DNA of 64,000 nucleotides from Dendrolimus kikuchii. Lineage: Eukaryota; Arthropoda; Insecta; Lepidoptera; Lasiocampidae. Position numbers and translations under genes: made by a program. The number at the start of each line of letters is the position of its first letter. Positions within the stretch are counted from its first letter, which is position 1. This document shows positions 43,744 to 55,082 of the stretch, piece after piece. The notes beneath the pieces were generated by a model, which saw only the letters and a program-made list of their open reading frames with translations, was not told where the DNA came from and did no database searches. Where the stretch lies: assembly GCA_019925095.2 (NCBI GenBank), contig CM034392.1, forward strand, positions 21,930,387-21,994,386, in the 5' to 3' direction.

Positions 43744-44488
43744 CAGTAGAGCCTCGATAATCCGGACAGGCGACAACAAGGCCTTGTGCGGATTATCAAG
43801 GCGTCTGGAATGTGGCCTGCAATATTGTACTAGTAATAAAAGAAATGTTCACCCTAAGTTTCTTTAATTAATTATCGAAAAGTAAGTTAAGACAAGTGAG
43901 ACAAATAAGACAGAAATATGTACATACAAATGTACATGTTGATAATTAGAAATATATAATTTGCACACTTGACATTTTTTTGCAGGAGATCAGCAGACAG
44001 GCAGACGGCCCACTTGATGGAAAGCGGTTACCTTCGCCTATGGACATTTGCAACACCAAAGTTGCTACAAATGCGCTGCTGCTCTCTTAAGGGAGGCTGG
44101 AACCTGGTCACTAATGCCGGAACACAACTCAAGGTTGTTATGGCGACATACTCTAGACCAGGGGTGGTAGCCATTCAGTCGAGCAAATGCCCTACCACCT
44201 GGCTGTGAGTTGTTAAGTCGCCTCTTACGACAGGCCGCTTGGTCGCAGGAAATTGTATTCTTTCTCCGTTCCTGCACGGATAAGACAATGACATGAAGTT
44301 AAAAAATAAAGAGAAAGTTAATCCTTATTGAAAAAAATCTGTAATTCTCTTCTGTTTATAGTTTTCGGGCTTCATTTCAAGAGCTCGATCTCTTACTCGA
44401 CGCAAAAATAACTTCGTGGCTGTCAATTTCGTTACTTTCCGCCCATTTCAACTGCCGCCCATCCGGATTAGCGGGTCCGGATCTACTA
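43744..44488. mobile_element. pogo/Tigger-like non-autonomous DNA element
   Basis: Left end CAGTAGAGCCTCGATAATCC, then 'ggacaggcgac'; right end 'gcccatccggattagcggg', then 'tccggatctactat', an imperfect inverted copy. The CAGTAGA...ATAATCCGG wording is that of pogo/Tigger termini (from memory). No transposase ORF. SINE A (43974-44282) is nested inside, so the element itself is about 440 bp. The TA target duplication is plausible (atacag...ctacta) but not certain. Confidence 0.5.
43974..44282 (-). repeat. SINE-like family A, full-length, nested
   Basis: 'tttttttgcaggagatcagc' to 'ccgttcctgcacggata', inside the pogo-like element. Confidence 0.8.
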
Positions 44489-45008
44489 TGTTGTCCTAAA
44501 AAAAATAGCGCGTAGAATACATAAGTAAAATGCGCTGTAGTTCTTGCAATTCAGGAAGGCGAACGGGCTTTACATAGTAAACATATGTGAAAGTGTGCGT
44601 GAGAAAGCGGATATGATTAGACGACCTGTTTGTATATGATCCGCATGTATATGATGTTCCGCCTGGAACGCACATAATGGTGGGTAGTCTTTAGGCGGAT
44701 TTCCCTTCGTAAAAAAAGGCACGCACACTATAACAATGTGGATGAATTCGTTCAATCACAAGTAAAGCTCGCCCGCCTTTATGAATTGTAGGAACTACAC
44801 TTATAAAGAGATTACTCAGAATTTATGTATATTCAATGAATAGTTAATAGCTCCTTCGAAGAATTTTCAGATATATTTGGACGATTCAAGCGTCCATTTG
44901 TCGTCGACACAGCTTCAAAGTAACAAATAGCTTGTATCAAAGCTTTCGGAATAAATAATACCCTTTGTCAAATCCTTTATTGTAAGACATTTCTAATCTA
45001 TTGTATAC
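44489..45008. other. unannotated stretch
   Basis: No supported feature. Confidence 0.3.
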
Positions 45009-45925
45009 TAGCTGTACCCGACAGACGTTGTCTTGCCCTTAAAAAAATAAAAATCTAGAAACCGATTGCAGCGCAATCAACCGGGGACCGATTGTTAATC
45101 TAAACCATTCTCGAATCTACTTGAAAAAACACAAAAATCAAAATCGGTCCCACCGTTAAAGAGGTGTTCAGCGGCGCCACCTACCGGGTCCAATCGTGAA
45201 TCTAAACCATCCCTTTTTTTTTTTTTTTTTTTATACAGGGGAAATCCGTTTGAGGACCGTAGGCCACGCGAGGGGGAAAGGTCGCGGCCCGTGAGTGGGA
45301 TTCGCCAGGTCGGGGTGGCACTAGCACCCCACGTTGAGATGTGAGATGCTATTGCCACGCCGCGGTTAGGGATACCCACTAAAACCCCTGTCCGATCCCA
45401 AGCGTCCTTTGTCCGGGCTGTGGGCTCGCTCGCGCATTCACCACCAGCCCGGACGGACGGCGGCCGGCCCCTTTGCGGGCTGGCCTCACCATTTGGTAGC
45501 CGGAGATCTGGGTCTCTCCGGCTCCTCTAGAATCTAAACCATCCCGGGATCCACTTGAACACACACAAAAATAACTTCACCTAAATCCTGGAACCCGATT
45601 GCAGCGCCATCTACCTGGTTCAAATTTGAATCTAAACTATCCCGGGACACAGTTGAACACACACAAAAAGAATTTACCTAAATCAGACTAATAAAAGTGA
45701 GATTAAATGCAGTCACCATTGCCGAAATCGGCCGGGAAAGATGATGAATGGCTAGACTGATGTTTTCTTAATATTTTTTTTTATTTATGAATATCATGTT
45801 TTAATACTTATTATTCCGGACGAAAACAATTCCAAAAACACAAAAATCATAAAAAACGGTCCAGCCGTTCTTGAGTTATAAATGGCGTAACTAACACGAC
45901 TTTATTTTATGTATAGAAGATATAT
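45009..45925 (+). repeat. dispersed repeat K, tandem-like copy split by LINE R
   Basis: 'tagctgtacccgacagacgt' start. Blocks around 'cgattgcagcgcc-tctac', 'gaatctaaac-atcccggga' and 'cacttgaacacacacaaaa' occur three times at roughly 100-bp spacing once the insert is ignored. Ends 'cgttcttgagttataaatgg'. Non-coding. Confidence 0.55.
45214..45529 (-). mobile_element. LINE family R 3' UTR insertion, 16-bp TSD
   Basis: Poly-T at 45214-45231. GAATCTAAACCATCCC at 45198-45213 and 45530-45545. The sequence ('gggatacccactaaaacccc', 'ggcactagcaccccac', 'gaaatccgtttgaggac') matches 29018 and 42009. No coding part left. Confidence 0.75.
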
Positions 45926-46027
45926 CTGGCATAAAATATTGTTAAAACATTTTTTGTTCCATTGAAAGAAAGAAAATATATTTAATTAGAACGTACAATG
46001 TAAAGTACATTTAAATAATCTTATATC

Positions 46028-46262
46028 TTATACTAATATATAAAGTTGAAGAGTGTGTTTGTTTGAACGCGCTAATCTCAGGAACTACTGGTCTGATTTG
46101 AAAAATTATTTCAGTGTTAGATAGCCCATTTATCGAGGAAGGCTATAGGTTATATAGCATCACGCTAATGCCAATAGGAGAGGAGCACCAATGAAGAATG
46201 TTTCAAAATCGGGGGATTTTGAAAACAAATTCCACGCGGACGACGTCGCGGGCACAGCTAGT
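46028..46262 (-). repeat. dispersed repeat M, copy 2
   Basis: 'ttgtttgaacgcgctaatct', 'atagcccatttatcgagga' and 'cgacgtcgcgggcacagcta'; close to 57336 and a reverse match to 6537. Confidence 0.6.
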
Positions 46263-46455
46263 TTAAAATAAATTAGGTAGCTGCTTGGCACTCCACGCAC
46301 AACCGAGGATTCTAATAGAGGTGACCAATAGCCACTGTTTTAGTATTTGGCTACCTCATTATTTCTTAACAAATCTTGGTAGAAACAATTTTCGTTAATT
46401 TAAACTCTACGTTGGTTTATTTTGAATTTTGTGGTTGATAGAGATCAACAATCTT

Positions 46456-46750
46456 ACACATACATACATACATAACTTCACGCCATTTCCCTTGCGGGGT
46501 AGGCACGAACAACAGAGCGCCATTTAGGCTTATTCTTACACACCTCACTTGCTTCTTTGACATTCATAACTCTTGTCATGCACGCTCGTCTGTTCTTAAG
46601 GCTCCTAACATCACCTTCTGCTAGTACACGATCAATTTGATCATGGAAAGTGTGTCGTGGCCTTCCACGACTTCTGCATCCATCCACTTTTGCATTGTAT
46701 ATCTGTTTATTCATTCTTTCATCATGCATCAACAATCTTGCCATAGTAAA
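46456..46750 (-). pseudogene. LINE F C-terminus
   Basis: Starts with (CATA)n, the reversed 3' tail. Minus frame reads DERMNKQIYNAKVDGCRSRG, RPRHTFHDQIDRVLAEGDVR, SLKNRRACMTRVMNVKEASE and VCKNKPKWRSVVRAYPAREM, then stops. Nearly identical to 49815; shorter at its 5' end. Confidence 0.65.
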
Positions 46751-47934
46751 ATTGCGAATTTTACCATCGATTATGTTTCGAGTGAAATATAATAAAGATT
46801 TTCCTAAAAATAATCGTTTTCAGTTTTTACAAGCTTTTATTTAATTTGCAATGGAAGTATGTATGTAAGTTCGGGTGGAATATTGCAAGTTAAATTTGAC
46901 CAACTTCCCGGTTTCCGATTGAGCTAAAATTGCACGCATAAGTATATCGCGTGATAATACAATAATATGGTACCATGGAGCTGATCTGATGATGGAGTCG
47001 GAAGGTGGCCATAGGAACTCCTGTACTAAACAAGACAGACTCGTCGTGTTTGGGTTCGTTTTACTTGTCTTGGCAGGTACTTTGCTGCTACATGATAGCC
47101 AGGATCTCAAAAGCTTCTATTTAAAAACCTTTTTAAAAAAAGCTTATTTTAAAATTTAAGTAGTAATACTTCCAAAAAACTTGTGACATTTAGGGGTTAA
47201 AGCTATGACGTCATAACGCAATACGTCCATACAATTTACAATGTATAAATGTACACTGATAAGAAGTATATTAATCAATTGTCACAATGTCAAGTACTCT
47301 ATTTTATCAATTTTATAAGTTACAATAAATAGTTAGCATGCATTCATTTCTTTGATACACTCTTTTATAAGAGGCGGTAGTGCTATAACTCTTAAAGGCG
47401 ATTAGAGATGTTCTCGCCCATTTACAGTACATTATCGGGTAAAGGAGAGTTCACATGAACATTTATCTGCGCCGCGATTTATGTGGAAAGAAGGGATAGT
47501 ATCATTACACCAGATATATCACCACTTCGTATTTCATTTTTTATATACTGAAATCATTGATTTCGTTAAGTTGCAGATGTATGAAGGAATCAACAAAAAG
47601 CCCAAATATTCAGATATGACAATATTATTGGCATAAAAAGTAGGCAAGAAAAATTTGTGACGAAATGGATTATAAAATTTATAAATATAGTTACTAATTT
47701 ATTTTGGTCTTCTCAGCTCTAACAATGCTGTTTGTCTTGAATGTATATATTATGTTTGTATAGCCTATTTTTTAATAACATATAATCGAATACAATGCAA
47801 GAAAACTTAACTTATTTGTATTGTTTTCTACTCATAGTCTCTCAAGACTATAAGTAGAAAATTGAGTTTTTTAATGTTTCATATTATTTATTTTATCTTC
47901 ACCGCCACTGTCATGTTAAATATTTTTCTTAGAC
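46751..47934. other. 1.2-kb unannotated stretch
   Basis: No repeats matched and no ORF above 90 codons with recognisable motifs (46841-47110 minus is open but unremarkable). Confidence 0.3.
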
Positions 47935-48040
47935 TAGGGGGTCGCTTGGAAGAGATCGCTTTAAGCGATAAGTTTGTACCTAGTTTTTGAGAACATAGTT
48001 TTAATTTATGGTCAACAATAAAGTGTTTTCATTCATTCAA
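47935..48040 (+). repeat. LINE 3' end with (ATTC)n tail
   Basis: 'cttggaagagatcgctttaa', 'gcgataa', 'tggtcaacaataaagtgttt' and 'cattcattc': same tail as 18120. Confidence 0.55.
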
Positions 48041-48229
48041 ATTCTTGAAAAAAAATTCTATAATCCTTTTTTAAATGCCGTGATTTTGATAATGCTTTTT
48101 TTAAATGGTGAATGAAAGTTCAACACCTAATTAGGTACCCCATTCACGATGCTATGCACACAGATGACCTAGATAAGCTTGACCTTGACAGAGATTTCAC
48201 GTCTGCGTATTTTACCGTCTGTATAATGG

Positions 48230-48510
48230 AGAGTTTTCTGAAGAACTATTCAGAAAAGTGAATAAGTTCTCTTACTGCAACGGTGCCGCTTGCGATCGTC
48301 TCGTTCATATCCACTTCCTTGAGCGGCATCGTTCATGTAAGCAACGAGTTTCGAGATCATTTCTTTTGCGCACCATGAGGATATGGAATGAGGTCTTAGT
48401 TGAAGTCTTCAGTGGTATCATAAAATTCCTTCGAGGCCTGCATCGCGTTGGTAACACCTTTAATGGTCTAAATGTCCACAGCCAACGGCAATCATCTTCG
48501 ATTCCGGCCA
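48230..48510 (+). pseudogene. LINE C-terminus and 3' UTR (source-type of the family A tail)
   Basis: Frame 48330-48440 reads RVSRSFLLRTMRIWNEVLVE then VFSGIIKFLRGLHRVGN. This corresponds to the '-RSF-PRT-RLWN-LP--VF-----FK-' ending of lepidopteran LINEs. The following 'ggtaacacctttaatggtct', then 'aaatgtccacagccaacggc', parallels the last 100 bases of SINE family A. Confidence 0.5.
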
Positions 48511-48514
48511 TTTT

Positions 48515-48740
48515 GACGGCCTCTGTGGTTGAGCGGGCTAAGCCTTTGCCAGCCTACCTCACTGCAACGTAGAGGCTCCGGGTTCGATTCCTGGTATAGT
48601 AAATTTCAGAAACGTATTTTCTCCGTTATTTACTATGGTCTGGGATCGGCCCCAGAGTAGTCTGTTGTATATTACCCATAGTACAAGCGTAACTTGCTTA
48701 ATTTGGGGATATACAATATGTGTGTTTGTCTGCCGATTAT
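48515..48740 (+). repeat. tRNA-derived SINE T2, copy 2
   Basis: 'gacggcctctgtggttgagc', 'gggctaagcc', B box GGTTCGATTCC (48581-48591), then 'atggtctgggatcggcccca', 'gtagtctgttgtatattacc' and 'gatatacaatatgtgtgttt'. It represents the uninterrupted site of the MITE at 60055. Confidence 0.7.
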
Positions 48741-48879
48741 TTATTATTATTCCATCTTCATCTTCCATTCCTTCCATAAGCCTGTCTACTATACTAAAGC
48801 TGATATTCATGACGTCGATAACGTCGGATGCTCACCATTCCATGGACAGCTCGCTGAATAAATACCTCCATATTGGAAG

Positions 48880-49165
48880 AGCTTGAGATTGGAGATCACT
48901 AGAGCCTATCAGCAGTATGCCGGCAACGTATACTCAAGTACTTTGACCACATAGCCTGAAAGAACCCAGATAATATGGAAAGACTTGTGGTCACTGATCT
49001 TGAAATAGGTGAATTGAGCAGATTGTTGACTAACTAGCTAAAACTTCAATAAACTCGGCCTTCCACCGTGCTCGGAACCGATCATGGTGGAAAAGAGCAA
49101 ATGTTCACTGCCATCAAATTCACGATCCTCAGCAGTGAGGGAACGACTTAGAAGAAGAATACTAA
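48880..49165 (+). pseudogene. LINE C-terminus, decayed
   Basis: Frames give RILKYFDHIA, a stop, then KNPDNMERLVVTD, and further on HRARNRSWWKRANVH with HDPQQ before 'gaagaagaa'. This is the ordinary end (FGH-ARR---NLE-L-V-G ... RA-DR--W ... HDPQ) of an insect non-LTR element. Several frame breaks. Confidence 0.55.
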
Positions 49166-49814
49166 AGCTTTAAAAAATATATTGTATTTAATTCAAAACG
49201 AAGCGTAACATGGCAGATGCAAGAATCAATTAACCTATAATAAAGAACGTTTGAAAACATGTCAAAAATATATTTTTTATTAAGAAAACAATTACAGGTG
49301 AATTAATTATTATTGCGAAAAAGAACACCGCGGACAAAATGTTCAATCATAAAAAACTGTATAATTTATTCTGATATCCATAGCAAAAATAGAACTATCC
49401 ATAACCATCGTGCAACTTTTGACAAGGGTTGTCCTAAATCTGACAATAAGAAGCCAGCAATCCGTCGCGTTGTCACGCTTGATGCATTGCAGTCCTCCGT
49501 CCGGCACTGCTGCACGTGACCTGTTTACCTATGTTGCGAATATGATTACATATAAATAAATGCTTCTAGACTTCAAAATCTATCTGTATCTCATCTCTAT
49601 TACGTCTATGTAATCAGTATATTCTAAAATGATTTTAAGAATGAAACTACACCATAAAAAAGATTGTATAAAGCACATATATTTAAAATTACCTCGATAT
49701 AGAACCAGATTATATCCCGGGTCAAGGCTCAAGATACTTTTTATCGTTCTATTATACTATTGATATAAAAATGATTGTTTTTTAAATTATTTATAATTCA
49801 TAGTTATTTTTTTT
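49166..49814. other. unannotated stretch
   Basis: An open frame of 68 codons at 49313-49519 has no recognised motif. Otherwise AT-rich. Confidence 0.3.
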
Positions 49815-50130
49815 ATACATACATACATACATAACTTCACGCCAGTTCCCTTGCGGTGTAGGCACGAACAACAGAGCACCATTTAGGCTTATTCTTACAC
49901 ACCTCACTTGCTTCTTTGACATTCATAACTCTTGTCATGCACGCTCGTCTGTTCTTAAGGCTCCTGACATCACCTTCTGCTAGTACACGATCAATTTGAT
50001 CATGGAAGGTGTGTTGTGGCCTTCCACGACTTCTGCATACATCTACTTTTGCATTGTATATCTGTTTAGTCATTCTTTCATCATGCATTCTTTCCACATG
50101 CCCGAACCACCGGAGCACCGAAATTCACTT
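49815..50130 (-). pseudogene. LINE F C-terminus
   Basis: (CATA)n tail on the left. Minus frame reads MLRWFGHVERMHDERMTKQI, YNAKVDVCRSRGRPQHTFHD and NKPKWCSVVRAYTARELA, then stops. Best-preserved copy of the family; the reading frame is intact over about 93 codons but the element is 5'-truncated. Confidence 0.65.
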
Positions 50131-50331
50131 TATACCGCAAATAATAAACACAAGTGTAATATAACTATACCCTAACCTCGTTTAATAAACAAAAAAAACT
50201 ACAGTTCATCTGTGTTTTAGTATATTACCCAAGATAAGGTTGTCATTATTCATACTGACCGAGAAAAAATATTAATCATGGAGTTTTATTTGTATATATG
50301 ACATTCAAAAAATGTTCTAAGTGGAACTTAG

Positions 50332-50644
50332 TTTTTTTTTTATTGCAGAAGTTCAGCAGACAGGCAGACGGCCCACTGGATGGAAAGCGGTTACCATCGC
50401 CTATGGACATTTGCAACACCAAAGGTGCTACAAATGCGCTGCTGCTCTCTTAAGTGAGTCTGGAACCTGGTCACTAATGCCGGAACACAACTCAAAGTTG
50501 TTATGGCGGCATGCTCTAGACCAGGGGTGGTAGCCATCAAGTCGGGCAAATGCCCTACCACCTGGCTGTGGGTTGTTTAGTCCCCTCTTACGACAGGCCG
50601 CCCGGCCGCAGGAAATTGTATTCTTTCTCCGTTCCTGCACTGAT
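50332..50644 (-). repeat. SINE-like family A, full-length
   Basis: Poly-T start 'tttttttttattgcagaagt' to 'ccgttcctgcactgata'. Confidence 0.8.
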
Positions 50645-51027
50645 AAAAACGGTTAGTATGAATAAAAACATTTAAAACGTCACACTATGATTTAATACAT
50701 AATATTGTTGTATGTTGGTTTACAACTTACTAAAAGTCGTTTGCTACACCAAATTATACTATTATGCAGCTGCATAAAAAAAGTTTTTTAATAAGATGGT
50801 AACAATTTCAAAAGCATTGCACTTGTCTACCCAAAGTTTACTTTTATTTTAGTAAAAATTATTTAATAACACAATGTTGTGCTTTGTAAAAGAATGTTTC
50901 ATTCAATTTAATATCGTGCAGCGTTTATGATACTTAGCTCAAAAAATTCATACTAAAAAGTAAATACGTCTGTCGTGACAGTATGTTGAAAAATGTTTAA
51001 AACTTTACTCACAATATAGAATACTAT

Positions 51028-51536
51028 TGTTGCGAGTCGCGAGACTCGAATTAAAATGCCATTAGAATTACTATAGAGTTTATTAGAACTATACAAACAC
51101 GTATAATACAGGTACAAATATAACCAAACACAACAAATCCAAACGTAACGCAAAAGGTCGTAATTCAATAAAAAGCGCAAAGTCCGTTACTTATTAGATT
51201 CCCGATTGTAGTACACACGTCTCGCTTCGCTAGTGGTTCTCACTCGACTGCGTCCCTCTCCATCAGGTCATCGTTTTATATTGCACAAATGCAATGTCCC
51301 GGTATCTAAGTCGACTTAATCCGCCACACCTGGCTAATGACTCGGCCGCAAACTGCCATTAAAGACAACAATAAAACAATGGGCTGTTTTGTAATCACAA
51401 CCTTTAAACACAAAGTAAACAAAATAAGATGATCATAAAAGAGTTACAAGTAGTTTAAATGCCGGCAGGGTATAAAATGTATTTTGTTTCAGATATGCAG
51501 GTGAATTTTGTTTTTGTCGGGACCTGAGTTGTAACA
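51028..51536 (-). mobile_element. solo LTR 3, TSD CTAT
   Basis: Reverse orientation: plus-strand ends TGTTGCGAGTCGCG and GAGTTGTAACA, flanked by CTAT (51024-51027 and 51537-51540). It aligns in reverse with 3862 and 13747 (ttattagaactatacaaaca; ataccaggtacaaatataac-like block; cacctggctaatgac; ttgtcggg). 509 bp, no internal region. Confidence 0.8.
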
Positions 51537-51704
51537 CTATGAATGACAGTAGCAGTGAACTCTGAAAATTGCACCACAGGTACATTCTATTCTCACTTTT
51601 TGATTTTAATCAAAAGTCTTAGAAAGTTTCTGATTTTTTTTAATGCCTTTATCTAAAAAATAAGATAAATCTCCTATACATAACATAAAAATCAATTAAT
51701 CTAT

Positions 51705-52745
51705 CCATCTATACTAATTATAATAAATCTGTAAATGGTTTGAGTTTGTACAATGCGTTTAAAAATGTGAAAAAATTCAAGGGGTCTAATTCGGACTAAC
51801 CGATTTCGAAAATACAATTTTTAGAATTTTTGTCATCCTATCCGTCTCTGTCTGTCACTTAGAGCATTACGTGAAAACTACTGAACGGATTTTAATGAAA
51901 TTCGACACAGAGCAAGCTCATATCCCGGGGCGTAACTAATGATAGATACTTTTTGTCGCGATAAATGACGTCGTTTCCGTGAGATAGACAAAAATACAGT
52001 ACTTCACACCACTTCAATTGCTGAACCTCTATCAAGCACAAGTGCGGTCTTGCATGGAGTACTGCTCTCATCTTTGGGATGGCTCAGCTAAATACCAGTT
52101 AGAGACACTCGATTCAATAGAGAAAAGAGCTAGGAAACTGATAGGCAATAACCAACTATTCGACGAGAGGCTTCAGAGCCTAAGTCATCGACGTAAGGTC
52201 GCCAGTTTGTCGGTATTCTATAGGATACACTTCGGGGAGTGTGCCACGGAATTACATGAATTGGTTCCTCCCTCACCATTCTACCACCGGACAAGCAGAC
52301 GTACGCACTCACGCCACCGATATATGGTGGAAATACCAACGAAGCGGACGAAACGCTATGCTTCCTCTTTCATCATACGCACCGCTGAAGAGTGGAACTC
52401 TTTACCGTCGTCTGTTTTTCCTGAAAAATATAATCTAGGTGTCTTTAAGTCTCGCGTGAACAGGTATCTTCTAGGTAAGCGTGCTCCACCTTAGACTGCA
52501 TTTCCGCCTGACGTCAGGTGCAATGTCAGTCAAACGCGAACCTATTCAATATAAAAAAATAAAAAATAAAAAAATAAAAATATCGAAAAAGATGGCGCGG
52601 TGATCGCATCCTTTTTGAAAACTACTAAACGTATATAAATGAGACTCGACTCAGAGCTTATATCCCAAGTTAACACTTAGGATACTTTTTATCCCGTTAA
52701 ATGATGTCGTTTCCATAGAATAGACGGATTAGTTAAATTGATAGC
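51705..52745 (+). repeat. dispersed repeat P, split by LINE L
   Basis: Left part 51705-51994 and right part 52596-52745 each carry 'actactgaacgg/actactaaacgt', 'gactcgac/ttcgacac', 'gatactttttgtcgc / gatactttttatcccg' and 'gacgtcgtttcc / gatgtcgtttcc'. They are either halves of a long repeat or two adjacent copies separated by the LINE. Confidence 0.45.
51995..52595 (+). pseudogene. LINE family L, ORF2 C-terminus and 3' end
   Basis: An open frame reading [72 protein letters not shown] and [14 protein letters not shown], ending RAPP and a stop at 52494. This is the C-terminal region, beyond the catalytic palm, of a non-LTR reverse transcriptase common in Lepidoptera. About 165 codons are intact with no stop, so the insertion is fairly young, but the 5' part is absent. 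The 3' UTR ends in AAAAAT repeats. Fragments occur at 1, 14412 and 20515. Confidence 0.75.
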
Positions 52746-53630
52746 GCTGCAATCGCGTTTTTTCAATTCGCTAACAAATACCTAAATTGTCACAAACAAC
52801 ATGTCATTCGTTTTATTACTTTAAATCAGGTTGGCTTTGACTCACCTTTACGTTTTTCTGGGCAGTTTTGTAGACTGTATGGACTTAGTTTCTTTGCTAT
52901 TATTATATGTAAAAAACCGAAATAAGTTTATAGGAAAGTAAAATAAAGCTACTGCGTCGTATTTGACATGCGGACAAAGTCTAGTTCTAGAAAATAAATA
53001 AATTATTAACTAGTACAATGAAGAAAACTTATATTATTTTCTACCTATAATCCCTTAAGACTATAATTAGAATAACCCTAGATCATCAAAGTCAATGGGT
53101 AAGGTTCCTAGAAGATAACGGATCTTCTAGAAACCTTAACTTAGTCCAAAGTAGGAGCCAGTCCTATGATCACTTGAAGAGACTGAGGTTTTGAGAGATA
53201 TTTATATAGACTCATGTCTTCTAACTACATATATCATATGTAGGTAATATTAAATGACAGAGCAATCAACAAAAAATAAATTTCACCCAAAACTTTGATA
53301 GGTGCTTCTGTAAAAAACTCGTATTTTGATTTAAGTAACGAAATGTGCAACATAACCTTCGTAAGGCTTCTATATTAATATTAGAATAGAAGTAACAAAG
53401 TAAGCCTCATTCTCTTTATCTCGGGTCTGTGGGAAATTGGGAATTCTATGCTACACATAGAGAACACAACCAACGTAAACCGAGAACACGAGGAACCCAT
53501 TTAAATGCAAATAAAACTACATATGCGCGTAGTATCTGAGCTTTACTTGAAATAGAGCCCTAATACAAGCGAACTGGCTCATATTAAAAGCAGGAAGTTA
53601 CGAAGAGATTTTTCATATTTAATACCTAAG
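52746..53630. other. unannotated stretch with one hairpin
   Basis: Contains a 36-base near-perfect hairpin at 53101-53136 (aaggttcctagaagat / atcttctagaaacctt). 'tgtatggacttagtttcttt' near 52876 recurs near 8697 and 17578, a short shared word of some repeat. No coding content. Confidence 0.35.
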
Positions 53631-53631
53631 A

Positions 53632-53891
53632 GCAACAAACAGACTGACAATCTACCGGATGGAATATAGTTACCGTCGCCCATGGACATTTTCCACGCCG
53701 AAGGTACTATCAATGTGCTACCGGCCCCGAAGGAGAGACTAGTATCTGATCAATTGGAACACAACTCAAGGTTGTAATGGTGGCATACTCTCTACAGCAG
53801 GGGTTGCAGTCATCTAAGAGGCAAATGCTCTACCATCTAGCTGTGAGCTGTTTTGTCTTACGACAAGTCGCCCTAAGAATTTGTATTCTTT
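53632..53891 (-). repeat. SINE-like family A, old copy
   Basis: 'caacaaacagactgacaatc', 'catggacattttccacgccg', 'caaggttgtaatggtggcat' and 'cttacgacaagtcgccctaa': about 70-80 percent like the others by eye. It abuts the next copy directly. Confidence 0.65.
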
Positions 53892-54201
53892 CTTTTTTTT
53901 TATTACATGAGCTCAGCAGACGGGCCGACGGTCCACCTGGTGGAAAGTGGTTACCATCGCCTATAAACATTTGTAACACCAAGGGTGCTACCGATGTGCT
54001 GCTGCTCTCTAAAGGGAAACTGGAACCTGACCCCTAATGCTGGAACACAATTCAAGGTTTTTATGGCGGCATTCTCTTGACTAGTGATGGTAGCCATCTA
54101 GACGGGCAAAACCCTACCACTTAGCTTTGAGTTATTTTGTCGTCTTTTACGACAGGCCATCTGGCCGCAGGAAACTGTATTCTTTCTCCGTTCCTGCACG
54201 G
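53892..54201 (-). repeat. SINE-like family A, full-length
   Basis: 'tttttttttattacatgagc' to 'ccgttcctgcacgg'. It inserted at the 5' end region of the older copy, giving a tandem pair of the same orientation. Confidence 0.75.
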
Positions 54202-54289
54202 TTTCTTACGCGCTATAATAATATTATTTCAAGGAAATCCCAAACATTAGCTCATAAATTTTTATTATTCAGTACTGAACGTTGACCTG

Positions 54290-54610
54290 CCTATGATTAT
54301 AATACATATCCCAGTCCTCCGCTTTCCTATTGCACGCAACTTTGTACAGGACGTTAGCCCAACAGGCTGCAAGATGTTCTACACTACTATCAAGATCCTC
54401 CCCGCTAGAACTCGTTGATTCCAAAAGAAATATTTTATCATACCAGCGTTAACACCCGGATAAATTATAAGCATCCGCTTCAGAGCCTGAATTACTGCTT
54501 ACTATTTTTGTCTTCTCCACCACACGTGATTGGTTTTCGGGATCCTTTATCATAATAACGTCAGTACGCATGTCATCCCTCAAGACGTAAAGCCAACATA
54601 TTTTGACCTA
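54290..54610 (-). other. possible unidentified coding remnant
   Basis: Minus-strand reading gives WLYVLRDDMRTDVIMIKDPE, NQSRVVEKTKIVSS, then a stop, and in another frame WYDKIFLLESTSSSGEDLDS with VEHLAACWANVLYKVACNR and KAEDWDMYYNHRQVNVQY before a stop. The composition looks protein-like and differs from the flanking repeats, but I do not recognise it. It may be a transposon-protein remnant or chance. Confidence 0.25.
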
Positions 54611-55082
54611 TCCCTTCTACCAGGACCTAGCGGACGCATGGTTCGAAATTTATTCCTCGTGGAATTAGCCGATCTCCATAAAACATGACCATAGAAGCTT
54701 AGGCGACACACATACTAAGGCCATGAGTGTCGCTTATGTTGCATGCTCTATGCAGGTAGCCGCTGTCAAATCAGCTGGCTGACCGCAATATGCGGTTGAC
54801 TATGCAGCTAGCCAGATTGTAGCAGCCAATATCGCAATCGCATGTATGCACTATATACAGCAAACATCCGGCTGATCGGCGATAGAGCTGCGGCACCTCG
54901 AACGACTGAACCGGTTTGATGGCATCCACCTCGTGGTGTATAGAAACCAGTTTTACATATCTACATTTTTGTTACCTGCAGCTAGCCGGATGGTTTTTTT
55001 TCTTCCACCGGACCGACAAAGTTATCCGGCTTTCTATATCATTTGGGGTTTTTTATGTTTTATATTTAACTACTATGTAAAG
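54611..55082. other. unannotated, GC-richer stretch
   Basis: Repeated words 'gcagctagcc', 'ccggctgatcgg' and 'ccggctttc' suggest a non-autonomous element with short internal repeats, but no boundaries could be fixed. Confidence 0.25.

Noticed and set aside
48575..48600. GGTTCGATTCC B box as part of a tRNA gene
   Set aside because: The same context occurs at 35937 and 59849 with shared 3' sequence; acceptor stem does not pair. SINE T2.
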